From SIG714 sp964638675 (GTDB taxonomy: Bacteria > Bacillota > Clostridia > Oscillospirales > CAG-272), in NCBI GenBank assembly GCA_964638675.1, contig CAZXAU010000008.1, positions 39,888 to 103,887 on the forward strand: a stretch of DNA of 64,000 bases, read 5' to 3'. A program made the translations under genes and the position numbers. The notes beneath the pieces were generated by a model. That model did not search any database. It saw nothing but the letters and a program-made list of their open reading frames with translations, and was not told the DNA's origin. Positions 1 to 6,744 of this stretch are shown piece by piece. Each line of letters starts with the position of its first letter. Position 1 is the stretch's first letter.

Positions 1-74
1 GAAAAAAATCAAGCAATATGGTATTATACTCGGGTAAAATAATAAGAGAAATCAATGAAAAAGAGGAAAACAAA

Positions 75-911
75 ATGAAAAAATTCACAAAAGCAGTTGC
101 GATAATTGCAATGCTCGCAATGGCACTGACATTTGTCGGATGTACTACTTCACCGGCAACAACACCGGCAACAACACCGGCAACCAAGACTCCTGCAACA
201 TCTGTTGCTCCTGCAACCGGTGCTACTCCCACATCGGACAAAAAGGTTCTGAAAATGGCTACAAATGCTTACTTCCAGCCTTATGAGTACTACGACGGAA
301 CCGAAATGGTCGGTATTGACGTTGAGATCGCTAAAGCTATCGCAGAAAAAATGGGTTATGAGCTTGTTATCAGCGATATCGAATTTGACTCGATAATTAC
401 AGAAGTCACAGAGGGTAAGGTTGACTTCGGTATGGCAGGAATGACAATAACTGACGAGCGTCTTGAATCTGTTGATTTCACAATTTCATATGCATCGGGC
501 GTTCAGGCTATCATTGTTAAAGACGGTTCTCCCATAACATCGGCAGATGATCTTTCTAATGAAGATTATAAGATCGGCGTTCAGAAGGGAACAACAGGCG
601 ACACATACGCATGTGATGATTTCAATACAGATGATAAGATCCGTGTAACACAGTATGCAACAGGAAATGAAGCAATGCTCGCACTCAAGAAGGGCGATAT
701 TGATTGCATTATCATTGATAACGAACCTGCAAAGGCACTTTCTGCGGCAAACGAAGGAACAAAGGTTCTTGATTCGACTTATGCAGACGAGGACTATGCT
801 ATTTGCGTAAAGAAAGGCAATAACGAGCTGCTTGATAAGCTCAACGCCGCAATTCTTGAGCTCACTCAGGACGGAACAATAGCAAATATCGTTGCAAAAT
901 ATATCAAGTAA
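75..911 (+). CDS. Polar amino-acid ABC transporter substrate-binding lipoprotein
   Basis: Extracytoplasmic binding protein (SBP family 3) of a polar amino-acid importer; captures its ligand and delivers it to the permease encoded next. The 278-residue product has a lysine-rich N-terminus, a hydrophobic stretch and a lipobox ending at Cys23 (FVGC), so it should be a lipid-anchored protein. A Thr/Pro/Ala-rich tether at about residues 24-55, built from a short DNA repeat, precedes a typical periplasmic-binding fold with YFQPYEYYDG and EFDSIITEVTEGKVDFGMAGMT-type signatures (SBP_bac_3). The start at 75 is chosen because AGAGGAA lies 6-7 nt upstream; an in-frame start at 18 would precede the signal peptide. 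First gene of a three-gene operon with permease and ATPase. The amino acid carried cannot be told from sequence. Confidence 0.93.
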   Translation: MKKFTKAVAIIAMLAMALTFVGCTTSPATTPATTPATKTPATSVAPATGATPTSDKKVLKMATNAYFQPYEYYDGTEMVGIDVEIAKAIAEKMGYELVISDIEFDSIITEVTEGKVDFGMAGMTITDERLESVDFTISYASGVQAIIVKDGSPITSADDLSNEDYKIGVQKGTTGDTYACDDFNTDDKIRVTQYATGNEAMLALKKGDIDCIIIDNEPAKALSAANEGTKVLDSTYADEDYAICVKKGNNELLDKLNAAILELTQDGTIANIVAKYIK

Positions 912-973
912 TATATTTATTAAACTTATTATAAAAGAATTCAGGTTCGGATAAGACCCCGAATTCATAACAT

Positions 974-999
974 CGAAAAGCACCGCATGGTGCTTTTCG
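974..999 (+). promoter_or_regulatory. Intercistronic hairpin between binding protein and permease genes
   Basis: Perfect 11-bp stem (974-984 with 989-999, loop GCAT) whose 3' arm ends in TTTTCG. It resembles an intrinsic terminator with a weak U-tract. Such hairpins after the binding-protein gene often lower downstream expression or protect the upstream mRNA, giving more binding protein than permease; that role is inference here. Confidence 0.6.
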
Positions 1000-1023
1000 T
1001 GCAGATAAGGAAATTTTCAATAT

Positions 1024-1180
1024 GAAAAGTTTGAAAGATAAATCTTTCAAACGGCGTTTTGTGGCTTTGACCACCGGAACGAGCCGATTCCAGAAGAATC
1101 GGTGCAATTTTGCTTTGCAAAACCAGCCCCAATTCCGCAAGAAAGGAAGCTTTCGCAATGCGAAAGCCATGGTCAAATAT
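1024..1180 (+). repeat. Dispersed structured RBS element, copy A
   Basis: Longest of four copies of a dispersed element. It starts with a perfect 11-bp inverted repeat (1029-1039 with 1042-1052), continues through the shared core GTTTTGTGGCTTT, a copy-specific small hairpin (CCGATTC/GAATCGG, about 1084-1102), a TTTTGC-TTT-GCAAAA hairpin, AAGAAAGGAAG (Shine-Dalgarno) and the 19-nt hairpin GCTTTCGCAATGCGAAAGC (1149-1167). Exactly 13 nt follow before the ATG at 1181. The in-frame ATG at 1022 with an upstream AAGGAAA would translate the element, but other copies cannot be translated from such a start, so it is treated as non-coding. Confidence 0.85.
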
Positions 1181-2590
1181 ATGAGAAAAAAGAAAAATAA
1201 AGTGTCTGTGATTGCCGGTACTGTACTCGGTGTCATAGCTTTGGTATTGATAATTGCATTTGCCTTTGAGCTGATTACAGAGTTGAGTGCCGGAAAAATT
1301 ACTGATGAAATATCACTGCAGCAGGCTCAGAAGCTTGTAGACGATTCGGTAAAGGGAATACCGACGGCTATTTCTTCAGGTGCGAAATATATAGCGGAGA
1401 ATATGACGGTAAAGGTTGAGTCAGTAAGCTACGGTTTGTCAAAGGATGCGATCTTTGCCTGCTCATTTGAAAGCCTGAATGTCAAGGATGTGCTTGGGGA
1501 TAAGCTCGATTCGATCCTTGTTGACGTATATAAGTTTTATGAAAAACAGATCGCTGCAGGCAAAAAGGTAAATGCGACTGCACTTCAGGTCGAATTCGGC
1601 GAACGGGTCATGGATATTATAAAGACATCCGAAAAGATCGAAGGAAGTATAGAGATCACGGCATATCAGGTGAGCGACGGAAGCTTTCAGCTTTACCTTT
1701 CAGACAATGTTGTAAACACTCTTTACGGCGGACTTATTGACGTCCGGGAGAGTCTTGCAAAAACATATACACTTGAAATAGACGGCAAAGATGTCGATAT
1801 TTCTAACAAGAATACTCTGAGAACGGGAATTGACAATATTATAGCTTTCCGCAATTATTCATCTGAGCTTCCCGAAACGGGAGGAAAGATCATTGCCGCT
1901 TTCAACTCCTTTATATATGAGTTTCAGCGTAATTTTATTGATAAAGATATGTGGAAGTATCTTGCAAACGGACTTGTGACTACCCTTGAACTTACCGGTT
2001 GTTCGCTCTTGCTCGGAATCTTTCTCGGTGTTGTCATAGCTGTTATAAGAGTGACACACGATAAGATGAAGAATCTGCCGATACTCAACAAGATCTGCGG
2101 AATTTATCTGTCGATCATCCGTGGAACTCCGGTTATGGTACAGATCCTGATCATATATTTCGTAATTCTCTCACCGCTTAATGTCAACAAGTTTCTTTCG
2201 GCAGTGGTATGCTTCGGAATCAACTCGGGTGCATATGTTGCCGAGATAATCAGAGGAGGAATTGCTTCCATTGATGTAGGACAGACAGAGGCCGGACGAT
2301 CGCTTGGACTTTCATATACGCAGACAATGACGAATATAGTTATTCCGCAGGCATTCAAGGTTGTACTCCCTTCACTTGCAAACGAATTCATAGCACTGAT
2401 CAAGGAAACATCGATTGCCTTCTATATAGGAGTTACTGACCTCATGCAGGGCGGTTTACGTATACGCTCGATTACATACAGTAATTTTATGCCGCTTATT
2501 GCCGTGGCAGTAATTTATCTTGTGATCGTCATTATTCTCACAAGGCTTGTCAGCCTGCTCGAAAAGAAGCTCAAGCAGTCCGAGAGATGA
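1181..2590 (+). CDS. Amino-acid ABC transporter permease with long extracytoplasmic insert
   Basis: Membrane permease of the His/Glu/Gln/Arg/opine family. The last 220 residues carry the BPD_transp_1 fold with about five membrane segments and the EAA loop (EAGRSLGLSYTQTMTNIVIP) that docks the ATPase. At 469 residues it is about twice the usual 220-250: a first membrane helix (about residues 8-32) is followed by roughly 210 residues of soluble, probably extracytoplasmic sequence before the canonical domain. The insert is not recognisable as a second binding protein by eye. The start at 1181 is fixed by alignment with other copies of the upstream repeat, all of which end 13 nt after their hairpin at an ATG; in-frame ATGs at 1022 and 1169 lie in the repeat. 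Three nucleotides separate its stop from an ATG at 2594. Confidence 0.9.
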   Translation: MRKKKNKVSVIAGTVLGVIALVLIIAFAFELITELSAGKITDEISLQQAQKLVDDSVKGIPTAISSGAKYIAENMTVKVESVSYGLSKDAIFACSFESLNVKDVLGDKLDSILVDVYKFYEKQIAAGKKVNATALQVEFGERVMDIIKTSEKIEGSIEITAYQVSDGSFQLYLSDNVVNTLYGGLIDVRESLAKTYTLEIDGKDVDISNKNTLRTGIDNIIAFRNYSSELPETGGKIIAAFNSFIYEFQRNFIDKDMWKYLANGLVTTLELTGCSLLLGIFLGVVIAVIRVTHDKMKNLPILNKICGIYLSIIRGTPVMVQILIIYFVILSPLNVNKFLSAVVCFGINSGAYVAEIIRGGIASIDVGQTEAGRSLGLSYTQTMTNIVIPQAFKVVLPSLANEFIALIKETSIAFYIGVTDLMQGGLRIRSITYSNFMPLIAVAVIYLVIVIILTRLVSLLEKKLKQSER

Positions 2591-2611
2591 TGAATGGAGG
2601 AGAATAAAGAT

Positions 2612-3346
2612 ATGTCACTTATAAGCGTTAAAGATCTTAAAAAATACTATAAAAACGGTGAAGTAAAAGCACTTGACGGCGTTGATCTCGAAATTGCACC
2701 GGGAGAGGTCGTTGTAATCATCGGTCCTTCGGGAAGCGGAAAATCAACACTTCTTCGTTCCCTCAACCTGATCGAAGAGCCGACAGACGGAAGTATTGTA
2801 TTTGAGGGCACAGAAATAACTGACCCATCGATCGATATAAATCTGCACCGCAGGAAGATGGGCATGGTTTTCCAGCACTTCAACCTTTTTCCGCATATGA
2901 ATATAATGAAAAACCTCACTCTTGCACCGAGAAAGGTTCTCAAAAAAAACAAGGAAGAGACCGAGAAAAAGGCAATCGAGCTTCTTGGCAGAGTGGGACT
3001 TGCAGACAGGGCAGGGGCTTATCCGTCACAGCTCTCGGGAGGTCAGAAACAGCGTATCGCAATAGTGAGAGCGCTTTGCATGGAACCCGATGTTATACTC
3101 TTTGACGAGCCTACTTCCGCTCTTGACCCCGAAATGGTCGGAGAGGTTCTCGATGTCATGAAATCGCTTGCAAAAGAGGGAATGACCATGGTGGTCGTCA
3201 CTCACGAAATGGGATTTGCAAGAGAGGTCGCAAACCGTGTGGTTTTCATGGACGGGGGAAAAATAATCGAGATCGGCACTCCCGAAGAAATTTTCATGCA
3301 TCCGAAGAGCGAGAGATTGAAATCATTCCTTTCTAAGGTGCTTTGA
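2612..3346 (+). CDS. Amino-acid ABC transporter ATP-binding protein
   Basis: ATPase subunit of the importer encoded by the two genes upstream (GlnQ/ArtP family); hydrolyses ATP on the cytoplasmic face. The 244-residue protein has Walker A GPSGSGKST (about residue 34), Q-loop, signature LSGGQKQR, Walker B VILFDEPTSALD and switch His (VVVTHEMGFA), all intact. I place the start at 2612 because GGAGGAG (2597-2603) lies 8 nt upstream; the in-frame ATG at 2594 would put that Shine-Dalgarno inside the gene. Last gene of the operon, followed by a strong terminator. Confidence 0.95.
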   Translation: MSLISVKDLKKYYKNGEVKALDGVDLEIAPGEVVVIIGPSGSGKSTLLRSLNLIEEPTDGSIVFEGTEITDPSIDINLHRRKMGMVFQHFNLFPHMNIMKNLTLAPRKVLKKNKEETEKKAIELLGRVGLADRAGAYPSQLSGGQKQRIAIVRALCMEPDVILFDEPTSALDPEMVGEVLDVMKSLAKEGMTMVVVTHEMGFAREVANRVVFMDGGKIIEIGTPEEIFMHPKSERLKSFLSKVL

Positions 3347-3359
3347 ATCCGATAAATAT

Positions 3360-3393
3360 AAAAAGCTGTAAGCAATTTTGCTTACAGCTTTTT
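3360..3393. terminator. Bidirectional intrinsic terminator
   Basis: Stem of 14 bp (AAAAAGCTGTAAGC with GCTTACAGCTTTTT) and loop AATTTT. It has A-runs and T-runs on the two sides, so it can end the ABC importer operon on the plus strand and the isomerase-like gene on the minus strand. Confidence 0.9.
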
Positions 3394-3455
3394 GAATATT
3401 ACAGTTCAGTATCCGGCAGCACATAAAACCTGTATCATGCCGATTCGAATGACAA

Positions 3456-4268
3456 TTACAGCGTATTGAGATAGTCTATGCTCTCTTTTGCACATTCAAG
3501 CGGACTTTTTTCTCCCGTGGGGCTGTCCTGCTCGTAAACGAGCCACTGTGTGCCCGATTCTTTTGCCGCTTTTATAATTTCGGGGATATTCTGCAAGCCC
3601 TGACCGAGTGGCATGAATTCAAATTCCGAATCGATTTTATTTGTACCGGATGCATACGAGCTGTGTTTTGCACCCGACATGTTTCCTTTGAAGTCCTTAA
3701 GATGTACGACAGGAGCTCTGTTTGCATATTTTTTTATATAATCGACGGGATTTTCTCCGCCAATATTCACCCAACAGGTATCAAGCTCGGTGCACAGAAG
3801 CTCCGAAGGTATAGCATCATACAGAGCATCAAGAAAGTGAATATCTCCTTCATTTTCAAATTCAAACCAGTGGTTGTGATAAAGAAGTGTCATGTTATTA
3901 TCGTTGCAGAGCTTACCTATTTTTTTAACGTTTTCGATGAATTCGGCATTTTTGCTTCCCCCAGGTCGGTATTCACTGCCGATCCAGGGTATAGCGGCAA
4001 ATCTGCATCCGATAGCTGCATATTCTTTTATTGTTTTTCCACCGTCAAGAAGCTCATCGTAAGAAATATGTGCACTTACGGGTACAAGAGAGTACTTTTC
4101 GCACAGTGCCTTGATCTCATCGGCACTTTTTCCGTATGTATCTGCAAACTCCACGCCTTTATAACCCATTTCGGACACCTTAGCGAGTGTTCCTTCAAAA
4201 TCCTTTGCCATTTCACCCCGAAGCGAATAGAGCTGGATAGCTACAGGTAAATTAATTGAATCAACCAT
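3456..4268 (-). CDS. Sugar phosphate isomerase/epimerase family protein (TIM barrel)
   Basis: Member of the xylose-isomerase-like TIM-barrel family (AP_endonuc_2), 270 residues. Recognisable positions are VAIQLYSLRGEM near the N-terminus, GYKGVEFADTYGKSADEI, the metal-site segment ELDTCWVNIGGENPVDYI and VVHLKDFKG, and a C-terminal YEQDSP. Proteins of this type isomerise or epimerise sugars, inositols or their phosphates in the cytoplasm; the substrate cannot be told. The start at 4268 is preferred: the longer frame to 4325 begins upstream of the -10 box of the only good promoter, so it could not be in the transcript. GGGGGAT precedes the chosen ATG. It is alone on its transcript or follows the deacetylase genes by read-through. 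Confidence 0.85.
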   Translation of the reverse strand: MVDSINLPVAIQLYSLRGEMAKDFEGTLAKVSEMGYKGVEFADTYGKSADEIKALCEKYSLVPVSAHISYDELLDGGKTIKEYAAIGCRFAAIPWIGSEYRPGGSKNAEFIENVKKIGKLCNDNNMTLLYHNHWFEFENEGDIHFLDALYDAIPSELLCTELDTCWVNIGGENPVDYIKKYANRAPVVHLKDFKGNMSGAKHSSYASGTNKIDSEFEFMPLGQGLQNIPEIIKAAKESGTQWLVYEQDSPTGEKSPLECAKESIDYLNTL

Positions 4269-4316
4269 ATCAAAATCCCCCGATATCTGTATTTCAGAAT
4301 TTCCGATCTTTTTTCT

Positions 4317-4345
4317 ATTATACAATATCGGGAGATTTTTTTCAA
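4317..4345 (-). promoter_or_regulatory. SigmaA-type promoter for the isomerase-like gene
   Basis: Read on the minus strand: TTGAAA (4345-4340), a 17-nt spacer and TATAAT (4322-4317). Transcription would begin near 4310, about 40 nt before the ATG at 4268, which decides between the two in-frame starts. Confidence 0.75.
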
Positions 4346-4401
4346 CCGCTTTTTAAATTTTTTTGCAAATTCCGAAAGATTTGTTTACTGAATGTTCCGA
4401 T

Positions 4402-5085
4402 CTATAATCCGAGCAACTGCGAAACGGTTACAAAGGAATAGCCTTCATTTTTCAGATAAGGTATCAGCTCACGCAGTGCGTCGGGCGTTCCTGATTTTCC
4501 CGATACATAATCGTGAAAAAGTATGATTGAACCCGGTTTTACATTTTTCTTTACAGTATTTACTATCTTATCGCTTGAAATTCCTCTCCAGTCGTTTGTG
4601 TCGACAGACCAGAGAATTATCGGATAATGCTTTTCCCTCGCTATACTTCTGACTGTCTGCGAGCATATGCCTTCGGGAGGTCTGAAAAGGCAGGTTTTGT
4701 TTCCTGTTATTCCTTCTATCACCTTATTGCACTCATCAAGCTCTTTCTCAAGCTCGCAGGCAGATATTCCCCTGAGACTTCTGTGTGAGTATGTGTGGCT
4801 TCCTATTTCAAAGCCGCAGTTACTCTCGAGTCTTACAAGCTCGCTGTTTTGCTCTGCATTCTTACCGATCACGAAAAATGTTGCCGGTACACCGTTTTCT
4901 TCAAGTATCTCTATGATTTCCTTAGTGTATTTTTCGTGCGGTCCGTCATCAAATGTCAATGCAATATTTTTGTTGTCATTCGACTTTGATGTATAAATAT
5001 TGTTGTCTCCGTATGAGGATGGAAGTGCAAAGGAATAGAAGATAAGAGTCAAAGAACAGATTGCAGAAATAATTGCATTTGCCAT
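4402..5085 (-). CDS. Polysaccharide deacetylase (CE4/NodB family)
   Basis: Exported carbohydrate esterase-4 deacetylase, 227 residues, likely acting on peptidoglycan or another GlcNAc polymer. A hydrophobic N-terminal segment (about residues 3-22) serves as signal or anchor. NodB motifs: TFDDGPHEKY (catalytic Asp and metal Asp), SHTYSH (metal His pair), RPPEG, and ILWSVDTNDW; FHDY near the end supplies the final His. All catalytic positions look intact. The gene starts 8 nt downstream of the pdaA-like gene stop and is likely co-transcribed with it; GGAG of its ribosome site lies in the end of that gene. It differs from the neighbour in having the classical DD metal pair. Confidence 0.9.
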   Translation of the reverse strand: MANAIISAICSLTLIFYSFALPSSYGDNNIYTSKSNDNKNIALTFDDGPHEKYTKEIIEILEENGVPATFFVIGKNAEQNSELVRLESNCGFEIGSHTYSHRSLRGISACELEKELDECNKVIEGITGNKTCLFRPPEGICSQTVRSIAREKHYPIILWSVDTNDWRGISSDKIVNTVKKNVKPGSIILFHDYVSGKSGTPDALRELIPYLKNEGYSFVTVSQLLGL

Positions 5086-5093
5086 AACAGTCT

Positions 5094-5906
5094 TTATGCT
5101 CCGAACAGTTCATCCATACTTCCGAAACGGTAGCCCTGTGCCTTCCACGCTTTCAGCAGTTCCGGCATGATCTCGGCGTTGGTACTGCTTGTCGGGTGCA
5201 GAAGAATTACCATTCCGTTATGAGTGTGTGCAAGGATGTTGTCTATAGATTTTTGAGGGTCGGGCTGATGCGAATTATCCCAATCGGCGTATGCAAAGCT
5301 CCAGAAAACGCTCTTTTCTCCGAGGGCTTCAAGATAATCAAGCACTCTTTCGCTGAATTTTCCCTGCGGCGGACGGAAATATTTTGATATTTCAATTCCG
5401 AGTTTTTCCATACAGCATTTTTCAAGTCCTGTCACCTGCTTTGAAAAAATTGCCTTATCGTCAATTTTTGTCAGGTCGGGATGCTTCATTGTGTGGTTAC
5501 CTATAGTATGTCCTTCTTCATGCATTCGCGTGACAAGCTCAGGATTTCTCAGAACGAGATTTTCGAGTATGAAAAATGTTCCGGTTGCACCTTCGGCTTT
5601 CATCGCATCAAGTATTTTCGCAACATTCCCGTTTTCATATCCTGCATCGAATGTCAGATATATAACCTTGTCGCCGCTTGCCTTCCTATCGATCCACTTG
5701 CACGAATATTTATCGATAAAGGAGAGATCGGATGGGGTCGGTGGCTGTGAGTGATCATCGGTTTTTTTGAAATACCAATTATATGATTTTTCGCTTGGCA
5801 TTGCGTAAGGATGAATTGCTGTTGAAATTGCAAACGAGAATATCAGGACAAAAGAGGCAAGACAGAATGTTGCCCTTATTACTTTATTATTTGTTTTGAT
5901 CTTCAC
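5094..5906 (-). CDS. pdaA: Delta-lactam-biosynthetic de-N-acetylase-like protein (PdaA family)
   Basis: Exported CE4 enzyme resembling Bacillus PdaA, which de-N-acetylates muramic acid on the way to the muramic delta-lactam of spore cortex. PdaA-like features are the pre-domain NWYFKK, TFDAGYENG in place of TFDDGP, GHTIGNHTMKHPDLTKI, RPPQGKFSERVL, VFWSFAYADWD and LLHPTS. N-terminal hydrophobic segment at about residues 11-30. Start is GTG at 5906, with AGAAAGGAAG about 12 nt upstream. First gene of a two-gene unit with the CE4 gene at 4402. Presence suggests a spore-forming ancestry but does not prove that this strain sporulates; a vegetative peptidoglycan role is possible. Confidence 0.87.
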   Translation of the reverse strand: MKIKTNNKVIRATFCLASFVLIFSFAISTAIHPYAMPSEKSYNWYFKKTDDHSQPPTPSDLSFIDKYSCKWIDRKASGDKVIYLTFDAGYENGNVAKILDAMKAEGATGTFFILENLVLRNPELVTRMHEEGHTIGNHTMKHPDLTKIDDKAIFSKQVTGLEKCCMEKLGIEISKYFRPPQGKFSERVLDYLEALGEKSVFWSFAYADWDNSHQPDPQKSIDNILAHTHNGMVILLHPTSSTNAEIMPELLKAWKAQGYRFGSMDELFGA

Positions 5907-5980
5907 TTTTTATTAGCTTCCTTTCTAAAGTATCTGAAAGTATTTTCTCCTGAACAGAAATAAAAAATATCTAAAAACAC

Positions 5981-6009
5981 TTGTAAATTTAAGAATTATA
6001 TGGTACTAT
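5981..6009 (+). promoter_or_regulatory. Promoter for the lipoprotein/exporter gene set
   Basis: TTGTAA, 17-nt spacer, TACTAT. A small hairpin (ATTGCC-AGTATA-GGCAAT, 6029-6046) lies in the leader just ahead of the ribosome site of the gene at 6075. Confidence 0.6.
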
Positions 6010-6074
6010 TAATTTGTGAAAGTATGGCATTGCCAGTATAGGCAATCTCCTGATGTCGAAAGGGTTGAATAATC

Positions 6075-6635
6075 TTGAAAAAAAATAATTTTGTATTGAA
6101 AAACTTAATACGACTTTTTGCTTTGACGGTCGCACTGAATATGCTTTTGCTCTGTGTTTCCTGCTCGTCAGGCAAATATGTCAGCATAGATTCCGAGGTT
6201 GGTGCACATTATCTTATGTTCAAAACACTTGTCGATAATCATACCGATATCTCAAGGTTTTCCAATCTTTCATTTGATGTGAGCAGTACTTCGCTTTCTG
6301 ATGATGAAAATGCCGAGCTTTCGGGGCTTATAAAGAAATATTGCACCGGGAAAAATGTCAATTATATTGAAATGAGCAAGAGCGAACTTCGTGAATCAAA
6401 TAAAATAAAGACAGGAATATACGGTGATGAATTCGACAACGGATATCTTCTTACATATTCCTTCACGGGATGGATCGATGACGATATGGGCGAGCTTTAC
6501 ACGGGCGAGATTATGCTCTGGCACAACGGTTTGGATGCTGTCGGATGTCTGAATTTCAGAATCAGAAAAGATTTAAAGGGTTGGTATATCGATGATTCGG
6601 ATGGACGCTCCGGATACAGTACAATTGTATCCTGA
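6075..6635 (+). CDS. Uncharacterised lipoprotein
   Basis: Not recognised as a named family. The 186-residue product has a signal peptide with lipobox LLCVSC (about residues 26-31), so it should be anchored to the outer face of the membrane. The mature part is acidic and lacks repeats or cysteine motifs. Start is TTG at 6075 with GAAAGGG about 12 nt upstream. It precedes the ABC-DUF1854-ABC gene set by 109 nt and points the same way, so it may be the extracytoplasmic partner of that system, but no motif shows this. Confidence 0.7.
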   Translation: MKKNNFVLKNLIRLFALTVALNMLLLCVSCSSGKYVSIDSEVGAHYLMFKTLVDNHTDISRFSNLSFDVSSTSLSDDENAELSGLIKKYCTGKNVNYIEMSKSELRESNKIKTGIYGDEFDNGYLLTYSFTGWIDDDMGELYTGEIMLWHNGLDAVGCLNFRIRKDLKGWYIDDSDGRSGYSTIVS

Positions 6636-6744
6636 TATATTTATGATTTATAGGTAAGATATATAAACTTATGCCAAATCGGCGGTCTGTACTTTATGTC
6701 AGGATTTAAATGTAACATGAAATAAATGTTAAGGTGGTGATAGA

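Noticed and set aside
1022..1180. In-frame N-terminal extension of the permease from ATG 1022
   Set aside because: It translates the dispersed element. Copy B gives a similar peptide but copy C has no usable start and copy D lacks the segment, so the shared peptide reflects shared DNA and constant spacing, not a protein domain.
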